Shown in pieces: positions 43,451 to 51,860 of a stretch of 64,000 nucleotides of DNA (the first letter of the stretch is position 1; each line of letters starts with the position of its first letter). The DNA is taken from the NCBI GenBank assembly GCA_025462885.1, contig JAOAPN010000012.1, positions 310,001 through 374,000 on the forward strand, read 5' to 3'. Made by a program: the position numbers and the translations under genes. The DNA is from Acidobacteriaceae bacterium (lineage in GTDB: Bacteria; Acidobacteriota; Terriglobia; Terriglobales; Acidobacteriaceae). Under the pieces are notes generated by a model, which was not told where the DNA came from, did no database searches, and saw nothing but the letters and a program-made list of their open reading frames with translations.

Positions 43451-46400
43451 CAAGGCTTCTGCAGATCCTTTCTTTCTCGTCTCTGCTCAATCCATTTGTA
43501 CAGCGAGGGGAGGACGAGCAGCGTCAAGAATGTGGACGTAATGAGGCCTCCGATGACGACAGTTGCGAGAGGCCGTTGCACCTCGGCACCTGCGCCTGTT
43601 GAAATGGCCATCGGAATGAAGCCAAGGCTGGCAACGAGGGCTGTCATCAGCACTGGCCGGAGCCGAGTTTCTGCACCTTGTTCAACCGCATCTGCGATGG
43701 ACAGCCCCCCTTGGCGAATTTCGCGGATGTAGGTCAAAAGCACGATCCCGTTCAAGACTGCGATGCCAAACAGAGCGATGAAGCCAACACCAGCGGAGAT
43801 ACTAAAAGGCATTCCTCGAAGTGTGAGCGCGAAGATTCCTCCGGTAGCGGCAAGGGGGATATTCAGGAAGATCAATGCCGCTGGCAGAGCGGCTTGGAAA
43901 CTGAAGTAGAGGAGAACGAAGATCATCAGCAGAGCTGCCGGGACGACAATCATGAGCCTTCGGCTTGCACTTTGGAGTTGCTGAAACTGGCCGCCCCATT
44001 CCAGTTCATAGCCATCTGGGATGTTGACCTTAGCGTTGACCACCTTTTGTGCTTCCGCAACAAATCCGGCAAGGTCGCGACCTCTGATGTTGACTTCCAC
44101 GCTGATGCGTCGCTGGCCGCCTTCACGACTGATCTGTGCTGGGCCTTCCTCCTCTTGTATGTCTGCGAGCTGGGCAAGCGGAATGAAATGCCCTTCGCTA
44201 TCTCCCACACGCAAATTGCTTACGGCTTCAGTGGTACTTCGTTGTTGCTGCGGGAACCTGACCTGGAGCGTGAACCGGCGATTGCCTTCGACGATCTCAC
44301 CGACCGGCTTACCTCCGATCGCTTCGACGGTATCGAGTACCGCCGAAGCATCTAGTCCGTGACGGGCCAGTGCGTCGCGGCGAATGCGGATACGAAGATA
44401 TGGGAGCCCGGCAACCCTTTCCGCTCGGACATCGGCTGCGCCTTGCACCATACTAAGGGCAGCGGCGATCTGGTCTGCCTTCTGGCGGAGAACTTCGAAG
44501 TCTTCGCCATAGAGTTTGATGGCAAGGTCGCTACGCGAACCGCCTTCCATCAGTTCTTGCATTCGCATCTGAATTGGCTGAGAAAAACTGTACGCTGCTC
44601 CGGGGGCCTCCTCTTGAAGCCGTTTCTTCATGGCCGCAATCAGATCGTTCTTGCTCGTCCCTTTAGGCCATTCATCCGGTGGTTTTAGTGTTAGGTAGAC
44701 ATCGCTCTGGTCGATGGCCATCGGGTCGGTTGCAACCTCTGGGCTTCCCGTGCGGCTGACAACACGGGAGACCTCGGGAAACTCGCGCAGCACGTTTTCA
44801 ATGATCTCGTTGCCGTGCAAGGACTCACTGATTGAGATTCCGGGAACACGGTACATCATTACCAGAATCGACCCCTCATCCAGCGACGGAATGAATTCAG
44901 CCCCAAGAAACGGAATGATAGCCAGAGAGGCAGCAAACAGCGCAAGGGCAATGCCGCCCGTCCACGCAGGGTGAGCGACTGCGCGCCGCAACAGAGGACG
45001 ATAGGAACCGTCGATCTTTCGCATGATCCATGTCGGCTTTTCCGCTTTCAACTTGCGAAGCGCATACCAGCTCAAAACAGGCATAAGCATGAGAGCGACG
45101 ACTAGCGAGGCAGTCAGTGCGAAAAGCACTGTGGCCGCCATCGGCTTGAACATCTTGCCCTCTACCCCGCTTAAGGTCAGGATCGGCACGTAGACAAGGA
45201 AGATGATGGCGACACCGAAAAAGATCGGCTTGGCGACCTCGCTCCCTGCTTCGCGGATCGTCTCTTCGACTGATTCCTCCGGGTTCCTCTCGTGAAGGCG
45301 TCGCAAGATGTTCTCAATGATGACAACGGAACCATCGACGATCAATCCGAAGTCAATCGCACCAAGACTCATCAGGTTGCCGGATATCTTTGCCTGCACC
45401 ATCCCCGTGATCGCGACGAGCATCGAAAGTGGAATCGCCACCGAAACGATAAGGCCCGCCCGGAAACTGCCGAGCAGCAAAAGGAGAACTGCTACTACGA
45501 GGATGCCGCCCTCGATGAGGTTCCGGGTGACGGTGTGGATGGTACGGTTGACCAAGTCTTTGCGGTCATAGAGAGGCTCGATCTTGACGCCAGCGGGCAA
45601 GGATTTCTGTATCTCGGCCAGTCCATCCTTTACTCGGTCTGCCACGGCGCGCGAGTTCTCGCCAAGTAGCATCATGGCGACGCCGATCACGATCTCGCCT
45701 TTGCCATCCTGAGTTGCAAAGCCGCGTCGGACCATTGGAGCAAAATGGACGGTTGCGATGTTGCGGACGAGGATTGGCGTACCCGTTGGAGACGTGGCTA
45801 CGACGATATTTTCGATGTCGTCAAGACTGCCGATCAGTCCCTCACCGCGAATGAGCGATTGCTGCTCGGAACGCTCAAGATAAGCTCCGCCTGCGTTCGC
45901 ATTATTTTTGGAGAGGGCTTCGATCACTCTTTCAAGCTGAATGTGGTAGCCGGTCAGCTTGTCGCTATCTACCTCTACCTCGTAGGTCTTCAGTTCTCCT
46001 CCCTGGCTATTGATTTCAACGACTCCCGGAATCAGGCGCATCTTGGGAGCAATCTGCCAGTCGAGAATCGTGCGCAGCTCCATCGGCGTTTTATCGCCAC
46101 CTGTGACCTTGAACTGATAGATTTCACCAAGTCCGGTCGAGATAGGGCCTATCTCCGGCACTCCCACACGCGAAGGAATTGCTTCCTTTGCCTGTACGAG
46201 GCGTTCGTTGACGAGGCTCCGGCAGAAGTACGGGTCCATGTTGTCCTCGAAGTAGACGGCGACATAAGACAAGCCGTACTTCGATGTGGACTGAATGCGA
46301 CGCACACCGGGCAGTCCGCTCATCGACATCTCGACGGGGAAAGAGAGCAGTTGTTCAACCTCAAGAGGCGACAGACTCGGAGCGCGTGTCAGGACGAGCA

Positions 46401-46536
46401 CTTGATTGGGCGTAATGTCCGGTTCGACATCGACGGGAAGGTTGTTCAGGGACACGACTCCCATCGCAGCAACGAACAAAGCACCCAGGATAACAAGGAC
46501 GCGGTAGCGGAGGGCGATGTCTACAAGACGCTGCAT
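43450..46536 (-). CDS. czcA: CzcA-type heavy-metal RND pump, divalent subtype
   Basis: The 1028-residue pump has twelve membrane helices. The TM4 motif is 'GAIDFGLIVDGSVVIIEN' (about residues 393-410), with the D-D-E triad of CzcA-like pumps for Zn/Co/Cd rather than the CusA version. 'SFSQPIQMRMQELMEGGSRS' in the periplasmic loop also matches CzcA. It drives proton-coupled export of divalent metals. It sits between the CzcB-like gene (1-bp overlap) and the CDF-like gene, on the strand opposite to the Cus operon, which it meets tail to tail. Confidence 0.9.
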   Translation of the reverse strand: MQRLVDIALRYRVLVILGALFVAAMGVVSLNNLPVDVEPDITPNQVLVLTRAPSLSPLEVEQLLSFPVEMSMSGLPGVRRIQSTSKYGLSYVAVYFEDNMDPYFCRSLVNERLVQAKEAIPSRVGVPEIGPISTGLGEIYQFKVTGGDKTPMELRTILDWQIAPKMRLIPGVVEINSQGGELKTYEVEVDSDKLTGYHIQLERVIEALSKNNANAGGAYLERSEQQSLIRGEGLIGSLDDIENIVVATSPTGTPILVRNIATVHFAPMVRRGFATQDGKGEIVIGVAMMLLGENSRAVADRVKDGLAEIQKSLPAGVKIEPLYDRKDLVNRTIHTVTRNLIEGGILVVAVLLLLLGSFRAGLIVSVAIPLSMLVAITGMVQAKISGNLMSLGAIDFGLIVDGSVVIIENILRRLHERNPEESVEETIREAGSEVAKPIFFGVAIIFLVYVPILTLSGVEGKMFKPMAATVLFALTASLVVALMLMPVLSWYALRKLKAEKPTWIMRKIDGSYRPLLRRAVAHPAWTGGIALALFAASLAIIPFLGAEFIPSLDEGSILVMMYRVPGISISESLHGNEIIENVLREFPEVSRVVSRTGSPEVATDPMAIDQSDVYLTLKPPDEWPKGTSKNDLIAAMKKRLQEEAPGAAYSFSQPIQMRMQELMEGGSRSDLAIKLYGEDFEVLRQKADQIAAALSMVQGAADVRAERVAGLPYLRIRIRRDALARHGLDASAVLDTVEAIGGKPVGEIVEGNRRFTLQVRFPQQQRSTTEAVSNLRVGDSEGHFIPLAQLADIQEEEGPAQISREGGQRRISVEVNIRGRDLAGFVAEAQKVVNAKVNIPDGYELEWGGQFQQLQSASRRLMIVVPAALLMIFVLLYFSFQAALPAALIFLNIPLAATGGIFALTLRGMPFSISAGVGFIALFGIAVLNGIVLLTYIREIRQGGLSIADAVEQGAETRLRPVLMTALVASLGFIPMAISTGAGAEVQRPLATVVIGGLITSTFLTLLVLPSLYKWIEQRRERKDLQKP

Positions 46537-47729
46537 TAGTCCTCCCCCAACTCGCCGCCGGCGAGAATCGACTTCAAGTGAAACGCGCCTTGGGTCACGA
46601 CTCGTTCCCCAGCCGAGACACCACTGACGATCTCAGTATTGCCGTTAATCGACATGCCCTTCTCAATCTGTCGCGCCTCGAACTTCGTGGGCGCGATCTG
46701 GACGAAGACGACGTTCTTTCCCTCCACATCCTGCAAAGCACTCGACGGAACAGCGAGAGCCCGCTTGCTGAACTTGGTCGGCAACTCGATATTGGCGAAC
46801 ATATCCGTCTTCAATCGCATATCGCGGTTGTCCACTTCACAACGAACCCGTGCAGTGCGGGTCTGCGGATCGAGTACGTCGCTGATGTAGGCAACACGTC
46901 CCGAGAAGCTTTCGTTCGGGTACGTATCCACCTTGATCGAAGCATTCTGTCCAAGTCGGATACGGCCAAGATCTTTTTCATAGACCTCCGCCTGCACCCA
47001 AACCTTGGAGAGATCGGCAATCGTAAAGAGGCTTTTTCCCGGCTCAACGTTATCCCCAGCCGATACCTGAGCCTTGGTAACGACTCCCGCAAACGGTGCC
47101 TTTAAAACGGTAAGCGGGCTTCCGCTGCCGCCCGTCGATCCGTAGCGTCGAAGACGCTGCCGAATGCCTTCGATAACAGCCTGCTGGGACTGAATGCTCG
47201 CTCGTATTCCCTGCTCATCTGCCTTGCTGAACTCGTAGTCCTTCTCTGCTCCTGCCCCGACGTCGGCAAGTCTTCTGCTGCGCTCGGTCTGACGCGTTGC
47301 GGGAGTCAGCTTTGCGTTGAGGCTCGCAAGCTCCGCCTTCGCGGATTGTTCCTGAGCGGAGAGGTCGACCGCTTCGATGTTGTCGAAAACAGCAAGAGGC
47401 TGCCCCGCACGAACGCGGTCGCCGATCTTGGCTTTCAGTTCCACGACGCGACCGCGAGAAAGCGGCGAAACCTCGCCGATGTGACTGTCGATGGGCTGCA
47501 CGGTTCCGGTCGAGCGGAAGTATTCGGTGAGCTGCACGACCTCGGCCGGCGCGATCACCATCCCAACGTGCTGCTGTGCGGGGAGGAGCATCTCAACCTG
47601 CTTCTGTTTGTTGGCGGCGCTTTGAGAGTCCTCTTCGGCTCCGCCTGTGTCGCTGACTTCGGCTGTCTTGTGCTTGCATCCGGCCATGAGTACGAGGCCG
47701 CAGATTATCAATATTGGAAATTTCTTCAT
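46536..47729 (-). CDS. czcB: CzcB-type periplasmic adaptor lipoprotein
   Basis: The 397-residue protein starts at ATG 47729 and has a lipobox ('LIICGLVLMAGCKHK', Cys near 18), so it is an anchored lipoprotein. The barrel-sandwich hybrid ('GRVVELKAKIGDRVRAGQPL', 'LKAPFAGVVTKAQVSAGDNV'), helical hairpin and beta-barrel ('VWVQAEVYEKDLGRIRLGQN') are standard for RND adaptors. It overlaps the TolC-like gene by 4 bp and the pump by 1 bp, so the three are translated together. No metal-binding His-rich leader is seen. Confidence 0.88.
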   Translation of the reverse strand: MKKFPILIICGLVLMAGCKHKTAEVSDTGGAEEDSQSAANKQKQVEMLLPAQQHVGMVIAPAEVVQLTEYFRSTGTVQPIDSHIGEVSPLSRGRVVELKAKIGDRVRAGQPLAVFDNIEAVDLSAQEQSAKAELASLNAKLTPATRQTERSRRLADVGAGAEKDYEFSKADEQGIRASIQSQQAVIEGIRQRLRRYGSTGGSGSPLTVLKAPFAGVVTKAQVSAGDNVEPGKSLFTIADLSKVWVQAEVYEKDLGRIRLGQNASIKVDTYPNESFSGRVAYISDVLDPQTRTARVRCEVDNRDMRLKTDMFANIELPTKFSKRALAVPSSALQDVEGKNVVFVQIAPTKFEARQIEKGMSINGNTEIVSGVSAGERVVTQGAFHLKSILAGGELGED

Positions 47730-49009
47730 GGCAGGTTGCCTCCTATGGCACGTTCGACTTCGGCCCAGCTGCGCGTTGCATCCGCCTGGGCGTCGATGAA
47801 GGCGAGTTCGGTATCGACGAGCCGCCGTTGTTCGTTCAGGACATCCAGTAAGCGAAGCTGTCCAAGTTTGTAGGCTTCCCGAATGACCTGGAGATTCGAC
47901 GCGGAAGGATCGACCACGCCGGAACGCAGCAGGTCGATCGATTCGTTCGCCGCCGTCCACCGCTGATAGGCGCTTTCGACCTCTAGCGGAATCGACCGCT
48001 CCAGATATTCCCGGCGCAAGCGCGCCCCGGAGGTACGGGCCGCAGCGGCCTGCACGTCGCCTTTGACGCTCCGGCTGGTACGCAGCGGGATCGAGACACC
48101 GAAGCTCAGGATGTCGTCCCGGTCGCGCAGTGGCGCTATCGCTCCTGTTGGAGTCTGCCCGAAGAGGTCGTCGAACTGGCTGTACTGCCGGATGTATCCG
48201 ACCGACAGGTTAAGGTCGGGCTTGCCGTTGGCCTTGGCAAGCTGGACTCCGGCCTGGCTCTGCTCTTCCTGCAAGCGAGCGGAGTGAAGGTCGGCTCGGG
48301 ATTCGACCGCTTTAGTCTTGAGCGAACCAAGATCTTCTGCGGAGGGTGCAACGTAGCTGGTGGGAGGTAATGCTTCACCTGGCATCAACCCGGACAGCCG
48401 TCGCAAATTGAGTTCGGCTGTGGTGAGTCTCGCCTGGGCACTCCTCCTCAGCACAAGAGCACGGTTGGTTTCCACTCGCAGCAGATTCGCTTCGAGTGGC
48501 GCCACGTCGCCTTCATGCACGCGGGCATCTGTCAGGCGCTGTGCCTCGGCATTGACCCTTGCGGCTTCATCGAGCAAAGCGAGCTTCTGTTGTTCGGCGC
48601 GGCGTTCTGCGGCGGCTGAGCGAATCTCAAAAGCAAGAGCCGCCGAGCCTTCCTGCAACTCCGCCTCGGCTTGCGCCACTCCGAAATTCGCCACCTGAAT
48701 CCGTTTGCTGCGCTTCCCAAACGTCTCAATGGACTGCGAGAACCCCGCCCCATATTGCTCTTCACCATAGGTGCCGAGCGGCTTTCCTGTAGCCCCTTTG
48801 AGGTCAAGCACAGTTGCGGGGCGAACTCCAGCCTGTGTGAGAGTTCCCTGAGCTTCCGCGATCCGTTCCCGAATCGCAAGCAAGTTCTTATTTCGAGCGA
48901 GTCCTGTGCGTACCAGGTCGTCCACCGTCGGCGGACTGGTTTGCTGCGCTATCAACCCCGTGGGCATAGCCAGCAAGACGCACAGGAAGATAGACAATCT
49001 TCCTGACAT
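47726..49009 (-). CDS. czcC: TolC-family outer membrane efflux protein (CzcC-type)
   Basis: The 427-residue protein starts at ATG 49009 ('MSGRLSIFLCVLLAMPTGLI'), with GAGGAG correctly spaced; the ATG at 49015 is too close to it. A signal peptide is followed by two TolC repeats ('YGAGFSQSIETFGKRSKRIQ', 'GVSIPLRTSRSVKGDVQAAA'). It is the outer channel for the Czc-type pump and the first channel gene of the minus-strand operon. Substrate specificity comes from the pump. Confidence 0.88.
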   Translation of the reverse strand: MSGRLSIFLCVLLAMPTGLIAQQTSPPTVDDLVRTGLARNKNLLAIRERIAEAQGTLTQAGVRPATVLDLKGATGKPLGTYGEEQYGAGFSQSIETFGKRSKRIQVANFGVAQAEAELQEGSAALAFEIRSAAAERRAEQQKLALLDEAARVNAEAQRLTDARVHEGDVAPLEANLLRVETNRALVLRRSAQARLTTAELNLRRLSGLMPGEALPPTSYVAPSAEDLGSLKTKAVESRADLHSARLQEEQSQAGVQLAKANGKPDLNLSVGYIRQYSQFDDLFGQTPTGAIAPLRDRDDILSFGVSIPLRTSRSVKGDVQAAAARTSGARLRREYLERSIPLEVESAYQRWTAANESIDLLRSGVVDPSASNLQVIREAYKLGQLRLLDVLNEQRRLVDTELAFIDAQADATRSWAEVERAIGGNLP

Positions 49010-49050
49010 ACACATCTCCTCTATTCCAAAGTCATAGTTCTGACGGAGGA

Positions 49051-49347
49051 CTAGGAGAGCTGTGGCGGACGATCAATCTCTAGGGTGGGAAAGGGCGGCA
49101 AGAGGAACGCCTGTTCGATTGGCGCGACAGAAATCGTGATCGGTGCCACAAAAATGACCTGTGGAGTTACGACGACATTGGCGCAGCAGCAGATGCAACT
49201 GTCGCAGGCCTTGACTGGGGCGTGCTTATCCAAAGCCTGGGAAGCCGAGCAATCTGAGTCTGGCAATTCACACGCAACCATATCCCCGGCTGTGAACAGC
49301 ACGAGGAATAGAGCGGTAAAGCGAAACGCCTTGGCCCAAAAGCCCAT
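49051..49347 (-). CDS. Small Cys-rich exported or membrane protein leading the Czc-type operon
   Basis: Starting at ATG 49347 ('MGFWAKAFRFTALFLVLFTA') gives 98 residues. A signal-like helix is followed by a Cys-rich stretch ('CELPDSDC', 'KACDSCICCCANVVV') and a hydrophobic, Pro-rich tail. The ribosome binding site is weak. It is 41 bp upstream of the czcC-like gene on the same strand and mirrors the Cys-rich protein that leads the Cus-type operon, which argues that it is real. A role in periplasmic metal binding or sensing is an inference. Confidence 0.58.
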   Translation of the reverse strand: MGFWAKAFRFTALFLVLFTAGDMVACELPDSDCSASQALDKHAPVKACDSCICCCANVVVTPQVIFVAPITISVAPIEQAFLLPPFPTLEIDRPPQLS

Positions 49348-49571
49348 GGAGTGAGAATACACCGGCGTCTCTCAGTGCCGGATTCCTGAGGCAAACCGTT
49401 TCTATCCAATCTTTGGTGTCTCGTTCCCAATCAATGACGACGACTCCTAGTTGCCCGAGCGTATGCCGAATGGAGTGAAAAGCTGAACCAAGCAAACCGC
49501 TTATTTTCATCAACTTACATCCGCAATGCTCAAGTTGTGAGGCAACTTCCATTTGCAGAGACGGGCGTCAA

Positions 49572-49592
49572 TAGGCGAACATAAAGCGAATA
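49572..49592 (+). promoter_or_regulatory. Direct repeat GCGAA-N6-GCGAA upstream of imuA
   Basis: TAGGCGAACATAAAGCGAATA has GCGAA at 49575-49579 and 49586-49590, an 11-bp period, and matches the site before the polymerase IV operon at 16 of 21 positions. It ends 7 bp before the imuA start codon. ImuA-ImuB-DnaE2 operons are SOS-controlled in other bacteria, which supports a LexA-type role. Confidence 0.6.
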
Positions 49593-49599
49593 TATCGCC

Positions 49600-50373
49600 A
49601 TGTCCTCGACCGCCGCAATCCGTCTCCAGATTGAAACCAAACTGGCAAATCGCGTCCCAGCCGCCCTAACGCTCAAGATCAAGCAGGCGCCGGAACTGTT
49701 TCCGACCGGAATCAGTGAAATCGATGCAGTCCTGGGCGGCGGCATCCCTCGCGGGAGCATCACCGAAGTTGCGGGCGCAGCATCAACAGGCAAGACATCC
49801 TTCGGACTTTCCGCCATCGCCGCCATCACGCAGTCCGGGGCTGCTTGTGCCTGGGTCGATGTGAGCGATGCGCTCTCGCCGGAGTCCGCAGCGGCAGCGA
49901 ACATCGTACTGAGGCGGCTATTGTGGCTCCGCATGTCGGCGGAGCGTAAACAGAAGGTCACCGACAAACCGTGGTCGCGTTTGGAGCAAGCACTGAAAGC
50001 GACAGATTTGCTGCTTCAGGCCGGAGGCTTTGCCGCCATCGTCCTCGACATGAGCGATGTACTGCCACAACACACGAGGCGTATCCCGCTGGCGACGTGG
50101 TATCGCTTCCGTCTCGCAGCCGAACAGGCTCGCACTGCTCTCATCTTTCTCAGTCAATCGCCATGTGCCAGCAGTTGTGCAGCACTCTCTCTGCGTTGTG
50201 AGCCGGCCAACACTCGTCCCTTCAGCACAAGCGGGGAAACCGCTCTCTTCGAAGGGCAGCAATACACTCTGGTGCGCGAGCGCAATCGCAATGAAGGTTC
50301 TCCTTTCCTTTCTAAGAAACCATCGACGCGGGCCGAATGGCGTGCTGAAAGTCTCTGGGCGAGGGTGCGGTAA
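49600..50373 (+). CDS. imuA: ImuA-type RecA-like protein of the mutasome
   Basis: The 257-residue RecA-like protein has 'FPTGISEIDAVLGGGIPRGS' and Walker A 'EVAGAASTGKTSF'. A Walker-B-like 'FAAIVLDMSD' and a degenerate C-terminal half follow. It is shorter than RecA. In other bacteria ImuA works with ImuB and DnaE2 in damage-induced mutagenesis, though its exact step is unsettled. Its last base overlaps the imuB start. A direct repeat shared with the polymerase IV operon lies just upstream. Confidence 0.85.
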   Translation: MSSTAAIRLQIETKLANRVPAALTLKIKQAPELFPTGISEIDAVLGGGIPRGSITEVAGAASTGKTSFGLSAIAAITQSGAACAWVDVSDALSPESAAAANIVLRRLLWLRMSAERKQKVTDKPWSRLEQALKATDLLLQAGGFAAIVLDMSDVLPQHTRRIPLATWYRFRLAAEQARTALIFLSQSPCASSCAALSLRCEPANTRPFSTSGETALFEGQQYTLVRERNRNEGSPFLSKKPSTRAEWRAESLWARVR

Positions 50374-51860
50374 TGTATGCCGTTCTTCATCCCCCTAACT
50401 TTGCGGCACAGGTCGCAGCGCAACAGCGTCCGGAGCTGCGGAGGCGACCGTTTGCACTTATCGACGGCGAGCCACCGGCGGAGATGGTCTTTGCGGTGAA
50501 CAAAGCGGCGCGTTTATTGGGCCTTGAAGTCGGCATGACTCGCCTTCAAGGAGAATCATGCTCGGAGGTTGTCGTTGTCCCCCGCTCGCACGGAGAGGAA
50601 GTCTCTGTGCAGACGATTCTTCACACCATCGCGTGTATGTTTTCCCCGCGCATCGAGTATGTGGAGATACACCCTGGCACCTACGTCCTCGACATACAGG
50701 GCATGAACACTCTGTTTGGGGACTCCGCACAGCTCGCCAGCAGATTGCGGCAACGCGTGATGTCGGCTGGCTTCCTCGCAAACGTAGCCGTCTCACAGAA
50801 CTTTGATGCGGCCTTGTGTCTGGCACTCGGCAGAACCGGCATCTCGGTAGTACCACCCGGAGAAGAGGCAAACGCGATGCGGGATCTTCCGGTGCGCATT
50901 CTGGACCTCGCATCGGAGCATGAGGAGATCTTTCAGGCGTGGGGTATTCGCACTTGCGGCGACCTGGCCGCTCTCACCGAGACTGACCTGATTGCACGGA
51001 TCGGGCAAGCGGGAAAGAGATTGCATTCGCGTGCTCGGGGCGCGTGGCCGCACTTGATGTTCCCGATAGAACCAAGTTTTGAAGAGAGCTTAGCTGAACG
51101 GATGGAACTGGACTTTCCCGTAGGGCTATTGGAACCGTTGTTGTTCCTGCTCGCACGCATGACGGATGCTCTGCTGGAGCGGGTGAAATCGAAAGCGCGT
51201 GCCATTGCCTTATTGCGCGTTGTGCTCCATCTCGACGGCGGGAATCAACATGAGCGCATCATCCGGCCTGCTCTGCCACTGCATGATAAACCAACGCTGC
51301 TCAAGCTATTGCAACTGGATTTAGAGACACACCCTCCTAGCGCCGCGATTGTCAGCTTGGAACTACACGCACAGTCTGCTCCACCCTACCGCGCACAGCA
51401 TGGTTTGTTTCTGCCGCAGGCACCGGAACCAGGAGTCTTGGAGGTGGCGCTTGCGCGCCTGCGGAAGCTGCTCGGCGAGGAGCGCGTCGGTTCGATCGAG
51501 CTGAAAGACGATCACCGACCGAATGCCTTCCGCACGATTCCTTATGCACCTCCGCCACCCGCGAGGCGTGAAAAACCACCCCTCTCGGTGTCGATGGCTC
51601 TTCGTGTCTACCGCCCACCTCAAGCTGTTGGTGTGACGCTCGTTAGCAACGCTCCGGCACGAATCTTTTGGGATGGCCAGCGGTACGCCGTTCGGGAGGT
51701 CGCAGGGCCGTGGCGCGTGAACGGACAGTGGTGGTCGGAGACCAACTGGTGCCGTGAGGAGTGGGATGTGCGGCTGGCAACAGAGAGCGTAGAGCGTGTG
51801 TGCCGGATCGCGTTCGATCCACGCTCCCGCTATTGGTATGTCCAGGGGACGTATGACTGA
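50373..51860 (+). CDS. imuB: ImuB, catalytically inactive Y-family polymerase-like protein
   Basis: The 495-residue protein has the Y-family fold but not its active site: the usual DMDAFF position reads 'MYAVLHPPNFAAQV' and the SLDEAY position reads 'TYVLDIQGMNTLFG'. A HhH-like region ('RTCGDLAALTETDLIARIGQ') and a little-finger-like domain follow, with a Pro-rich C-terminal part. This is the ImuB pattern: a scaffold that links DnaE2 to the sliding clamp. It overlaps imuA by 1 bp and dnaE2 by 8 bp. No unmistakable clamp-binding motif was seen. Confidence 0.87.
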   Translation: MYAVLHPPNFAAQVAAQQRPELRRRPFALIDGEPPAEMVFAVNKAARLLGLEVGMTRLQGESCSEVVVVPRSHGEEVSVQTILHTIACMFSPRIEYVEIHPGTYVLDIQGMNTLFGDSAQLASRLRQRVMSAGFLANVAVSQNFDAALCLALGRTGISVVPPGEEANAMRDLPVRILDLASEHEEIFQAWGIRTCGDLAALTETDLIARIGQAGKRLHSRARGAWPHLMFPIEPSFEESLAERMELDFPVGLLEPLLFLLARMTDALLERVKSKARAIALLRVVLHLDGGNQHERIIRPALPLHDKPTLLKLLQLDLETHPPSAAIVSLELHAQSAPPYRAQHGLFLPQAPEPGVLEVALARLRKLLGEERVGSIELKDDHRPNAFRTIPYAPPPPARREKPPLSVSMALRVYRPPQAVGVTLVSNAPARIFWDGQRYAVREVAGPWRVNGQWWSETNWCREEWDVRLATESVERVCRIAFDPRSRYWYVQGTYD

